A stretch of 64,000 nucleotides of DNA from positions 11,762 to 75,761 of the forward strand of contig JAYTVW010000088.1 in the NCBI GenBank assembly GCA_043743785.1, given 5' to 3'. This DNA comes from JAQTNA01 sp043743785. Its GTDB lineage: Bacteria > Pseudomonadota > Gammaproteobacteria > Burkholderiales > Rhodocyclaceae. Below, one piece after another: positions 8,252 through 16,006 of this stretch. Below the pieces are notes generated by a model. It had not been told where the DNA came from, made no database searches, and was given only the letters and a program-made list of their open reading frames with translations. Both the position numbers and the translations under genes were made by a program. How positions within the stretch are numbered: the first letter of the stretch is position 1; each line of letters starts with the position of its first letter.

Positions 8252-10276
8252 ATGGGTCTCCGCACACTTCTGCGTCACCGCCTGACGCGCAGTTACCTAC
8301 TGTATACCAGCGCTTTTCTGGTCTTCATGGCCCTCTTGGGGGGGGCGGAGGCGGCCGGCATGTCCCGGCGCTGGCTGGGCAATATTTTTCTTTTCGCCGT
8401 CTTCGTGCACTACGCCGGCATCGGTGTCATCACCCGCACGGCAGACGTCTCCGAATTCTACGTGGCCGGGCGTCGGATACCCGCCCTGGTGAACGGCATG
8501 GCCACGGCCGGCGACTGGTTGAGCGCCGCCTCCTTCATTGGCCTGGCCGGCACCCTGTATGTTTCCGGCTACCAGGGGCTGGCCTTCGTCATGGGCTGGA
8601 CGGGGGGCTACTGTCTGGTAGCGCTGCTCCTGGCACCCTATCTGCGGCGCTTCGGCCAGTTCACCATCCCGGATTTTCTCGCTGCCCGCTATGGCGGCAA
8701 CCTGGCCCGTTTCATCGGCGTGGCGGCCACCCTGTTGGCCTCCTTTACCTACGTGGTCGCCCAGATCTACGGTGTCGGCCTGATTACCAGCCGTTTCATC
8801 GGCATCGACTTCCAGGTGGGCATATTCATCGGCCTGGCGGGCATCCTGGTGTGTTCCTTTCTCGGCGGCATGCGTGCCGTGACCTGGACCCAGGTAGTGC
8901 AATACCTCATTCTGTTCCTGGCCTTCATGCTGCCGGTAGTCATGATGGCGTACAAGGCGACGGGCCTGCCCATTCCCCAGGTGGCCTACGGGCGGGTCAT
9001 GGAACAGCTGGCGGCCCGGGAGCAGACCCTGCTCAATGATCCCCACGAGATCGAGGTGCGCAAATACTACCGGGGGCAGGCCGACGCCTTTGCGGCACGC
9101 ATGGCCCGGCTGCCGGCTTCCCTGGAGGAGGACCGGGCGGCCTTGGGCCGGCGGGCGCAGGAACTGCGCATGGAAAATGCCTCCGCCCGGGAAATCGCGG
9201 CGGCGGAGCATGCCCTCAAGAGCCTGCCACGGGACGAGGACGACGCCCTGGTGAAATGGTCCCGGGCCAGGAGCGAGAACCTGGTGAAGGCCCAGGCGCC
9301 CCAGTCCCATGCGGAAGCTTTCCCGTCCGGCAGCGGCAAGGCGGCGGAGTCGGCCCGGCGTAATTTCCTCGCTTTGGTGGTCTGCCTCATGGTGGGCACC
9401 GCCGCGCTGCCCCATGTGCTCATGCGCTACTACACCACGCCCAGCGTAGCGGAGGCGCGACGGTCGGTGACCTGGGGCTTGTTCTTCATCGTCATCCTCT
9501 ACCTGACCGCGCCGGCCTACGCGGTGTTTGCCAAGTGGCAGATATTGAGCGAACTCGTCGGCTCCAGCCTGTCGGCCCTGCCGCCTTGGGTGTCGGCCTG
9601 GGGCAAGATGGGCATGCTGCACATCGAGGATGTGAATCACGATGGCGTGATCCAGTTCGCGGAACTGACCCTCAATCCGGACATGCTGGTGCTGGCGGCG
9701 CCGGAAATCGCCGGCCTGCCCTACATCGTCACCGGCCTGGTGGCGGCCGGGGGACTGGCGGCGGCTCTGACCACGGCGGACAACCTGCTCCTGACCATAG
9801 CCAATGCCCTGTCCCACGACCTGTATTACAAGATACTGGCGCCCCGCTCATCCACCCAGCGCCGCTTGGTGGTGGCCAAGTCGCTACTGCTTATCGTGGC
9901 CATGCTGGCGGCCTGGGTGGCGTCGATGAAGCCCGACAATATTCTGTTCATGGTCGGCATGGCCTTCTCCGTGGCCGGCGCCTCGTTCTTTCCGGCCCTG
10001 GTCTGTGGCATTTTCTGGCGTCGCGCCAACAAGTGGGGTGCCGTCAGCGGCATGCTCACCGGGCTGTTCGTCACCTTGTATTACCTGATCCTGACCCATC
10101 CCTTCTTCGGCGGTGATTTGGGGGCCGCCTGGTTCGACATCGAACCCGTAGCGGCCGGTATATTCGGCATTCCGGCCGGCCTCACGGTGTTGGTGGTGGT
10201 CAGCCTCGTCACGCCCAGGCCGCCCTCGGAGGTGCTGGATCTGGTGGCCCGGGTGCGCCGCTCCGGGGACTGTTAG
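8252..10276 (+). CDS. Sodium:solute symporter, VC_2705/ActP-like large subunit
   Basis: A 674-residue SSS-family membrane transporter. The core helices are recognisable (MATAGDWLSAASFIGLAG; SYQG-type loop as SGYQGLAFVMGW). Two features are unusual. First, a charged, helix-prone soluble insert of about 100 residues lies near residues 250-360. Second, an EF-hand loop DVNHDGVIQFAE covers residues 460-471. Position beside acs, CrbS-like sensor and DUF4212 suggests acetate or another short carboxylate as substrate, with sodium or protons as driving ion. It closes the acs-to-symporter cluster. ActP (DUF485 partner) is the related alternative; the DUF4212 partner argues for the VC_2705 subgroup. Confidence 0.88.
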   Translation: MGLRTLLRHRLTRSYLLYTSAFLVFMALLGGAEAAGMSRRWLGNIFLFAVFVHYAGIGVITRTADVSEFYVAGRRIPALVNGMATAGDWLSAASFIGLAGTLYVSGYQGLAFVMGWTGGYCLVALLLAPYLRRFGQFTIPDFLAARYGGNLARFIGVAATLLASFTYVVAQIYGVGLITSRFIGIDFQVGIFIGLAGILVCSFLGGMRAVTWTQVVQYLILFLAFMLPVVMMAYKATGLPIPQVAYGRVMEQLAAREQTLLNDPHEIEVRKYYRGQADAFAARMARLPASLEEDRAALGRRAQELRMENASAREIAAAEHALKSLPRDEDDALVKWSRARSENLVKAQAPQSHAEAFPSGSGKAAESARRNFLALVVCLMVGTAALPHVLMRYYTTPSVAEARRSVTWGLFFIVILYLTAPAYAVFAKWQILSELVGSSLSALPPWVSAWGKMGMLHIEDVNHDGVIQFAELTLNPDMLVLAAPEIAGLPYIVTGLVAAGGLAAALTTADNLLLTIANALSHDLYYKILAPRSSTQRRLVVAKSLLLIVAMLAAWVASMKPDNILFMVGMAFSVAGASFFPALVCGIFWRRANKWGAVSGMLTGLFVTLYYLILTHPFFGGDLGAAWFDIEPVAAGIFGIPAGLTVLVVVSLVTPRPPSEVLDLVARVRRSGDC

Positions 10277-10339
10277 CCGCAGATATTCCAGGCCAGACCG
10301 CCCGCCAGGAGAGGCCTGCAAAAATTAAATAGGGAAGCC

Positions 10340-10368
10340 CTTCCCATTTCTTTAATCTTCGCTATAAT
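10340..10368 (+). promoter_or_regulatory. Putative sigma-70 promoter of tRNA-Ser
   Basis: A consensus TATAAT at 10363-10368 lies 13 bases before the tRNA 5' end, followed by a GC-rich discriminator (GCGCGGC) typical of stable-RNA promoters. The -35 region (around 10340-10345) is poor. Confidence 0.6.
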
Positions 10369-10381
10369 GCGCGGCTTCCGC

Positions 10382-10469
10382 GGAGAGGTGGATGAGTGGT
10401 TTAAGTCGCACGCCTGGAAAGCGTGTTTAGGATAATATCCTAACGCGGGTTCGAATCCCGCCCTCTCCG
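10382..10469 (+). tRNA. tRNA-Ser (anticodon GGA)
   Basis: The acceptor stem GGAGAGG (10382-10388) pairs with CCTCTCC (10462-10468). The anticodon loop CTGGAAA gives GGA, reading UCC/UCU serine codons. A long variable arm (GTTTAGGATAATATCCTAAC) confirms a class II tRNA, and TTCGAATCC is the T loop. CCA is encoded at 10470-10472. A terminator hairpin follows directly. Confidence 0.97.
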
Positions 10470-10480
10470 CCACGGATCAA

Positions 10481-10517
10481 AAAGCCCTGATTCAACAATC
10501 AGGGCTTTGTTTTTTTG
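10481..10517 (+). terminator. Rho-independent terminator after tRNA-Ser
   Basis: AAAGCCCTGATT and AATCAGGGCTTT form a perfect 12-bp stem with a CAAC loop, followed by GTTTTTTT. Confidence 0.93.
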
Positions 10518-10659
10518 GGTTTCCGGTTCGTATACGACGGTGCCTGTTCATGCCCTGCAGGCACCCCGCCTGTGACACCGCGTCTTGCATTGCCTTCCCT
10601 GCTGCCCTGCACGGGTGCCGGGCGTTGCTTGCCCGATGTTTCAGACCAAGGAGATCAAC

Positions 10660-11016
10660 GTGGCGAAAGCTATCCAACGTGTCGAACTGAACGCCTACTA
10701 CTGGGTTCCCGTACATTGTCCCTTCTGTGGCATCCGGGTGATGGGGGCCGATCCTGTTGACGAGACGCGCATGACGCCTTGCTCTCACACTCTGTTCATC
10801 GCCCACGATGACGGTTTCGAGTTCCGCGACGAGCGCTTCGACGAGAACCTGGGTATCCAGGGCCTTGGCAGCGACGTCATGGACGGGCGCGCCGAAAGCA
10901 TCGATGCCTTCACCGACAAGGTCAGCCTGCCGGACGCCATCAAGGTGGCGGCCTATGCCGGCGCCCAGGCGGGGTTTGGTTCCTACTACGGTTTTGCGCC
11001 CCTGCACCAGGTGTGA
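10660..11016 (+). CDS. Hypothetical protein with CPFCG motif
   Basis: I do not recognise this 118-residue protein. It starts at GTG 10660, placed six bases after an AAGGAG ribosome site (10648-10653); an upstream ATG at 10636 lacks such a site. Near the N terminus is CPFCG, and later a C-S-H (TPCSHTLFIAHDDG), so one zinc site is possible. The rest is acidic and alternating, without membrane segments or a signal peptide. It stands alone between the tRNA terminator and its own terminator at 11054-11077, so it is probably monocistronic. Confidence 0.75.
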   Translation: MAKAIQRVELNAYYWVPVHCPFCGIRVMGADPVDETRMTPCSHTLFIAHDDGFEFRDERFDENLGIQGLGSDVMDGRAESIDAFTDKVSLPDAIKVAAYAGAQAGFGSYYGFAPLHQV

Positions 11017-11053
11017 GGACGGCGGGCCTGGCGCCCGTCCGCAGGAAATTAAG

Positions 11054-11077
11054 GCCCGCCGCGTGCGGGCTTTTTGT
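11054..11077 (+). terminator. Rho-independent terminator
   Basis: GCCCGC and GCGGGC pair across a five-base loop and are followed by TTTTTGTT. It closes the single-gene unit upstream. Confidence 0.85.
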
Positions 11078-11128
11078 TGTGTTCCGGCGGCGTGAAGCAA
11101 GGCTTTCCGGGGCGGAGCCGGTTTCCCG

Positions 11129-11134
11129 TACAAT
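11129..11134 (+). promoter_or_regulatory. Possible -10 element (TACAAT)
   Basis: A good -10 hexamer lies 36 bases before the GTG at 11171. No clear -35 is seen at the right spacing. It overlaps the alternative upstream TTG start at 11135, which argues for the later start. Confidence 0.4.
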
Positions 11135-11170
11135 TTGCCCCTTGCGGAAAGTCAGCCTGAAGAAGTCGTC

Positions 11171-11920
11171 GTGAAAAAAATCCCAGAAAACACGCGGGCC
11201 GTGGCGGCCCGGCCTGATCCGGAGGCAGCCACATTCCAGTTGAAGGCCTCCGAACTGAAAGGCCGCATTGCCGACCTGTCCGCGCGACAAGCCGAGATGG
11301 CGCAACTTGTTCATGATTTTCGCCAGGCCCAGAGTCGGGCCTTGAGCGAGATTTTGTCGGAATGCCTGGGGCTGCGGGTGGAATACCTGCGTCTCAAGGC
11401 GGCGAATTCGGGCCTGGCGGAAGACCTGGCGGCGGCCCGGGCTGCCGAGGCCGAATACGCCTCTTACCACCAGGTTCGCGCCGAGCCTGAACCCAGCCTG
11501 CGCTCCCTGGGGGAAGAGGAACAGGAGGAACTCCGTGCCCTCTATCGGGTCGCCGCCATGCGCTGCCACCCGGACCGGGTGGCGGATGAGGACAAGGCCA
11601 GCGCCCATGCCCGCTTCCTGAAACTCCAGGAAACCTATCGCCAGGGAGACCGGGCCGGGCTGCATCGCATCCTGCGGCAACTCGCCGAGGATGGCGAAGA
11701 ACAGGCCCCGGGCGGCAAGGCCGAGTACCGGAAGATCATTTCCGACCTCGGTGACGAGGCGGGTGATCTGATGCTGGCCATCCAGATGCTCCAGATGGAC
11801 GAAACCTATCGCCAGGCCCTGGCGGTCGAGGACTGGGATGCGTTGTTTGCGCCGGCCCGTGTCCGTTTCGAGGAGGAGTGCGAGATCCTGCGGGAACACA
11901 TCCGAGTGCTTGCCGGCTGA
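11171..11920 (+). CDS. J-domain (DnaJ-like) protein
   Basis: The predicted cytosolic protein has about 249 residues. The N-terminal half is charged and helical, likely coiled coil (KASELKGRIADLSARQAEMAQ). The middle carries a short J-domain: helix II residues LYRVAAMRCHPDRV with the HPD tripeptide needed to stimulate DnaK, then the helix III part FLKLQETYRQGD. There is no G/F-rich region or zinc finger, so it resembles a specialised co-chaperone rather than DnaJ itself. I chose GTG 11171 because a -10-like TACAAT covers the alternative TTG start at 11135. No client is apparent from the neighbours. Confidence 0.75.
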   Translation: MKKIPENTRAVAARPDPEAATFQLKASELKGRIADLSARQAEMAQLVHDFRQAQSRALSEILSECLGLRVEYLRLKAANSGLAEDLAAARAAEAEYASYHQVRAEPEPSLRSLGEEEQEELRALYRVAAMRCHPDRVADEDKASAHARFLKLQETYRQGDRAGLHRILRQLAEDGEEQAPGGKAEYRKIISDLGDEAGDLMLAIQMLQMDETYRQALAVEDWDALFAPARVRFEEECEILREHIRVLAG

Positions 11921-12033
11921 AATTCCGCCTGCAATGCTGGCTGTGTTGATCTTTGACAAACCAGGAAGCTGTCGATTACAGCAAAATTCCACGTTCTTAA
12001 AATGGTTTTCAGTCCTCGTTCCGCCCCGGTGCG

Positions 12034-13200
12034 ATGCCTCCACGATGGATGACCCCAATGGATAACATGCATCTGACCCCGATGGAACTTGAATCCATGC
12101 GGGAAATCCTGTCGGCCTGGCAAGCGGCGTTTCCGGACATGGGGGTGCTGGCCCTGCTTCCCGAGGCCGAGAAGGACAGACTTCCCGTATTGCAGGCGGC
12201 CTGCCGGGAACTGGGCGTACCCCTGGCCGGGGGTATCTTCCCCGCGCTGGTGACTGAATCGGGTTTCATTAGCGATGGCGCATGGTTGCTGCGTCTCGAC
12301 CACAGCATGCCGGCGATCCTGATCCCTGCCCTGAACGCGGGCGGTGGGGCCGCCGACAGGATTGCGGACGCCATCCAGCCCTTGTTGGCGTCGCAGGCGG
12401 ATGAGGTGCCTACGCTCTACATGCTGTTCGACAGCCAAGTGCCGAACATCGCCTCTGTGCTGGAGGATCTTTACCTGCGTCTGTCGAACCGGGTGGCCTA
12501 TGCTGGCGTCAACGCCGGGAGTGAAAGCTTCCAGCCCATGCCCTGCCTGTTCGACAACGAGGGCCTTGTGGGTGACGGCGTCCTGTGCCTGCTGCTGTCC
12601 GGCATGGCGGGCACCGTGCTGCAACATGGCTACACCGCCCCCGAACAAGTCATGAGTGCCACGTCCACCAAGGGCAACTGCATTCGGCAGATCGACTGGC
12701 GGCCGGCTTTCGATGTCTATCGGGAGATTATCCGGACTGCCTACGGCATTGAGCTTACGCGGGAGAATTTTTACCAGTACGCCGTGCATTTTCCGGTCGG
12801 CATCCTGCGGGCCAGCGCCGAAGTGGTGGTACGTATCCCGGTGGCCCTGACGGAAGACGGATCCTTGTTCTGCGTGGGGGAGGTGCCGGAAAACTCGTTC
12901 CTGGTGCTTCTCAAGGCGCCGGATGTGGCCGGCGGGCACTGCATCCAGGATCTTGCGGCCAGCCTGGGTGAGCTCAACGGCGCCATGCTGGCGCGGCCCT
13001 TGCTGGCCTTCTACTGTGCGGGGCGACGCATGCACCTGGGTCCGTCGGCCGTCACGGAACTGGGGGAACTGGCGCTGGCCACCGGTGCCCATCCCATCGC
13101 CGGGGCACTCTCCCTGGGGGAAATCGGCAGCACCCATGAGTGGGGCTATCCCATGTTTCACAACGCCACCCTGGTGTGTACGCCCTGGGGCATGCCATGA
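12034..13200 (+). CDS. FIST-domain sensory protein
   Basis: This protein of about 388 residues has a FIST N domain followed by a FIST C domain (segment LARPLLAFYCAGRRMHLG ... PIAGALSLGEIG ... YPMFHNATLVC). FIST domains are proposed to bind small ligands such as amino acids. There is no signal peptide, so it should act in the cytosol. Several in-frame ATGs (12034, 12049, 12058, 12067) compete and none has a strong ribosome site, so the exact start is uncertain. Its stop overlaps the ATG of the next gene (ATGA), a hybrid kinase, which suggests it feeds a signal to that kinase. Confidence 0.85.
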   Translation: MPPRWMTPMDNMHLTPMELESMREILSAWQAAFPDMGVLALLPEAEKDRLPVLQAACRELGVPLAGGIFPALVTESGFISDGAWLLRLDHSMPAILIPALNAGGGAADRIADAIQPLLASQADEVPTLYMLFDSQVPNIASVLEDLYLRLSNRVAYAGVNAGSESFQPMPCLFDNEGLVGDGVLCLLLSGMAGTVLQHGYTAPEQVMSATSTKGNCIRQIDWRPAFDVYREIIRTAYGIELTRENFYQYAVHFPVGILRASAEVVVRIPVALTEDGSLFCVGEVPENSFLVLLKAPDVAGGHCIQDLAASLGELNGAMLARPLLAFYCAGRRMHLGPSAVTELGELALATGAHPIAGALSLGEIGSTHEWGYPMFHNATLVCTPWGMP

Positions 13201-14936
13201 ACAGGGAGCAGGTTCTTGCCGTGCTATATGACCTTACCCTGGTCATTGGCAAGGAAACCCGGGTCGATGCGCTGCTCGGCAAAGTATTGCAGCGCTTGCT
13301 TTTTCATACCTCCTTCCCCTCCGGCATGGTGCTCACCCGGCAGGAGGCGGGTTGGGCCAGGGTGGTCCTGGTGATCGGGGACCACGTGCTCGCCCGGCAG
13401 CAGGGGCGGGAGATCGAGGTGCCGGACCGGTTGTTGGGCGTCGGCGTGGAAATGCTCGAGGATGCCGCTCTGCTGGCCGGGCTGGGGGGCAGTCGGGCCT
13501 ATACCCATGCGCTCAAGCTGCCGGTGGACGATGCCTGCACGATCCTGTTGCTGGCGCCGGCAATGCCCTGCTCCGACCTTCCCCTGACCCAGATATTTCA
13601 TCCGGTTCTGACCAACCTGGCCAAGGCCATGCGCCTGTGTCAGGACAGCGAGGCCCTTTCCCGCTCCCTGCAAAGTGACAGGGATCAGGCGCTGGCGGAA
13701 CTGCAACGTTACCGTTTGCACCTGGAAGATCTGGTGGCTCAGCGAACCGCGGAACTGGCAGAGTCGAAGGCCGCCGCCGAGGCCGCCAACCAGGCCAAGA
13801 GCGCCTTCCTGGCCAACATGAGCCATGAGATCCGCACGCCCATGAATGCCATCCTGGGCATGGTGCGTCTCCTGGCGCGGGACGGCGTGACGTCAGGGCA
13901 GATGCTCCGCCTGGAAAAGATCGAAGGCGCGGGCAAGCACTTGCTGGGCATCATCAATGATGTGCTGGACATCTCCAAGATCGAAGCGGGGCGCTTCGTG
14001 CTGGAGGAAAGCGAGATCGCCGTGGCGGGCATCCTCGGCAACGTGGCCTCCATGCTGGCGGATTCCGCCCGGGCCAAGGGCATCAAGCTGCTCTTGCAGG
14101 TGGAGCCGCTGCCCCATCGGCTCCTGGGGGATGCCCTGCGTCTGCAGCAAGCCCTGCTGAACTACGCCACCAATGCGGTGAAATTTACCGAGCAGGGCAG
14201 CGTGGCCCTCAAGGTCAGCAAGCTGGCCGAGGAGGGGGAGGGCGTGAGACTGCGTTTCCAGGTGCGGGACACGGGGATTGGTATCGATGCCGCTACCCTG
14301 GGCAAGCTGTTTTCCGCCTTTGAGCAGGCCGACAGTTCCACCACCCGGAAATATGGCGGTACGGGTCTCGGGCTGGCCATCACCAGCCGCCTGGCGACGC
14401 TCATGGGCGGCGAGGTGGGCGTTGAGAGCACGCCGGGGGTGGGCAGCACCTTCTGGTTTACGGTTGTCCTGAAGAAGGCGCCAGGGCTGGCGCACCAGGA
14501 CGGTCCGGCTCCCGTCGGGGACGCAGAGGAAATCCTGCTCGCCAATTACCGGGGCACCCGCATCCTCCTGGCGGAGGACGATCCCATCAATCAGGAACTG
14601 GGTGTGGAGTTGTTGAAGGACGTGGGCTTTGAAGTGGATGTGGCCGACAACGGCCAGCGGGCCGTTGAAATGCTGGCTGCCAAGGCTTATGCCCTGGTGC
14701 TCATGGACATGCAGATGCCGGTGATGGACGGTCTGGAGGCAAGCCGTCGGATACGTGATCTGCCCAATGGCCGGGATGTCCCGGTGCTGGCCATGACGGC
14801 CAATGCCTTTGCCGAGGACCGCAACCGCTGCCTTGAGGCCGGCATGAACGACTTCATCAGCAAGCCGGTGGATCCGGACGTCCTCTACCGGGTCATTCTC
14901 AAGTGGCTTTCGGTATCGGATTCAAAGGCACCGTGA
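13197..14936 (+). CDS. Hybrid sensor histidine kinase with receiver domain
   Basis: A soluble 579-residue kinase. Residues 1-170 form a GAF-like sensory region without membrane helices. A coiled coil leads into HisKA with H210 in MSHEIRTPMNA, then HATPase_c (DTGIGID, GTGLGLAI), and a C-terminal receiver with D504 in LMDMQMPVMDG. The ATG at 13197 overlaps the FIST gene stop, so the two are translationally coupled. With no membrane segment, its input is probably the FIST protein or a cytosolic ligand. Phosphate would have to leave through an HPt protein, and none is adjacent. The 3' end overlaps the convergent rquA by 38 bases. Confidence 0.9.
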   Translation: MNREQVLAVLYDLTLVIGKETRVDALLGKVLQRLLFHTSFPSGMVLTRQEAGWARVVLVIGDHVLARQQGREIEVPDRLLGVGVEMLEDAALLAGLGGSRAYTHALKLPVDDACTILLLAPAMPCSDLPLTQIFHPVLTNLAKAMRLCQDSEALSRSLQSDRDQALAELQRYRLHLEDLVAQRTAELAESKAAAEAANQAKSAFLANMSHEIRTPMNAILGMVRLLARDGVTSGQMLRLEKIEGAGKHLLGIINDVLDISKIEAGRFVLEESEIAVAGILGNVASMLADSARAKGIKLLLQVEPLPHRLLGDALRLQQALLNYATNAVKFTEQGSVALKVSKLAEEGEGVRLRFQVRDTGIGIDAATLGKLFSAFEQADSSTTRKYGGTGLGLAITSRLATLMGGEVGVESTPGVGSTFWFTVVLKKAPGLAHQDGPAPVGDAEEILLANYRGTRILLAEDDPINQELGVELLKDVGFEVDVADNGQRAVEMLAAKAYALVLMDMQMPVMDGLEASRRIRDLPNGRDVPVLAMTANAFAEDRNRCLEAGMNDFISKPVDPDVLYRVILKWLSVSDSKAP

Positions 14937-15624
14937 TTTCCACCAGCTGATACAGGCCGCCGAAATATGTCCGGTGGTTCAGGGCTGCCGCTGGAAAACC
15001 GGCGGGCAGCCAGGTGCCCAGGTCTTCCCGCCACAGATCCAGGGCAAAGGGTTCCAGGGTGGCCAGGATGCCCTTCATGGGCCAGTGGAGTGGGTGGCGC
15101 CGGGAGGGCTGGTGGTAGTCCACGATGACCACCTTGCCGCCGGGGCGTACGGCCCGCATTACCTGGGCCAGGGTGGCCCGACGCACCGCTTCCGGCTGTT
15201 CGTGAAGCAGGAAGAACAGCAGGGCGCGGTCATACTGGCCGGGTTTGCAGCCCAGGCTGGCACCATCCGCCAGGAAGAGTCCCACGTTCTTTCGGCGCCC
15301 CAGTTTGCTGGCCAGGTTGTCCAATTGTCCCGGCAGTACATCCACCACATCCAGCCGGCCCCCGGGGCCATGCCGGTCACTCCAACGGGGCGTCAGGTCG
15401 CCATACACGCAGGCCACCTGCAGGCTACGGCCTTCGAGCCGGTCGCCGAAGGCCGCCAGGGCCGCGTCCCGCAGGCGTCGGTAATTGCCCCACAGGATGA
15501 GGTTGATGAGCCACTGGCGCTCAAATAAGCGGATCGCCACGGGGGCACCATAGGCCCACCAGTAGTGGGTCTTGAGATATTCCGGGATGGGGGGAATCCC
15601 CGCTTTGCTGGCGCGATGCTGCAA
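14899..15624 (-). CDS. rquA: RquA-type rhodoquinone biosynthesis methyltransferase-like protein
   Basis: This 241-residue protein has a class I methyltransferase fold, but the usual glycine-rich SAM loop reads QVACVYGDLTP (residues 69-79). RquA proteins share this form together with YWWAY, FERQWLINLILWGNY and LLFFLLHEQPEAVRR, all present here. RquA converts ubiquinone to rhodoquinone, a low-potential quinone used with fumarate reductase under low oxygen. The frame's only good start is TTG 15624 with a GAAGG site upstream. The gene converges on the hybrid kinase, overlapping its last 38 bases. Assignment is from remembered family motifs; a generic methyltransferase is the alternative. Confidence 0.85.
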   Translation of the reverse strand: MQHRASKAGIPPIPEYLKTHYWWAYGAPVAIRLFERQWLINLILWGNYRRLRDAALAAFGDRLEGRSLQVACVYGDLTPRWSDRHGPGGRLDVVDVLPGQLDNLASKLGRRKNVGLFLADGASLGCKPGQYDRALLFFLLHEQPEAVRRATLAQVMRAVRPGGKVVIVDYHQPSRRHPLHWPMKGILATLEPFALDLWREDLGTWLPAGFPAAALNHRTYFGGLYQLVEITVPLNPIPKAT

Positions 15625-15714
15625 GAGGCAAGCCTTCTCGATAGGGCGGAGGATAGGGCCGGTGCGGGCCGATGTCCGTTCAGCATACCCTATGTTGCAT
15701 TGCAGCAGAAGCTG

Positions 15715-15885
15715 TCAATCGCCGCTTTTCTGTTCTGGCTTGGGGGCATCCTGCCGGGCAAGCTCCCGTTCCTTGCGCTGAAGGGCCAGCCACTGGGCCT
15801 CGGTCAGGCCATGGCTGCCGTCGCAGTATTCGCGGCGGCCACAACCGCAGCGGCCCACATCTGCCGGATTTTCCTGAACGCGCAT
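15715..15885 (-). CDS. 56-residue CDGSH-like metal-binding protein
   Basis: A short gene with a strong AAGGGAG ribosome site five bases before its ATG. The product has CGCGRREYCDGSH at residues 13-25, which ends in the CDGSH signature of 2Fe-2S proteins (three Cys, one His). Only five residues separate the second and third cysteines, against eight in the classical motif, so the cluster site may be compressed or may hold zinc. A charged helical tail follows. It lies 90 bases upstream of rquA on the same strand and may be co-transcribed with it, which would suit a redox role (inference). Confidence 0.62.
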   Translation of the reverse strand: MRVQENPADVGRCGCGRREYCDGSHGLTEAQWLALQRKERELARQDAPKPEQKSGD

Positions 15886-16006
15886 TTCGTGCTCCCTTGA
15901 AAAAGCGCCAGATTATGCCTCGTTACAGGCCTGCTCGGGCGTTGGCTTGGGGGACGCCGATGCGTCGTTCCGGCATCCAGCACAGAGGGTGCCGGCGTTC
16001 GTCGTG

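Noticed and set aside
10290..10319. CAGGCC/GGCCTG inverted repeat after the symporter as a terminator
   Set aside because: The loop is ~18 bases and no T run follows directly; evidence is too weak.
10382..10517. tRNA-Ser as an integration site for a mobile island
   Set aside because: No integrase gene, no repeated tRNA 3' end and no change in gene character downstream.
11945..11960. Possible FNR half-site (GTTGATCTTTGACAAA) after the J-domain gene
   Set aside because: Only one half matches TTGAT; the second half differs at several positions.
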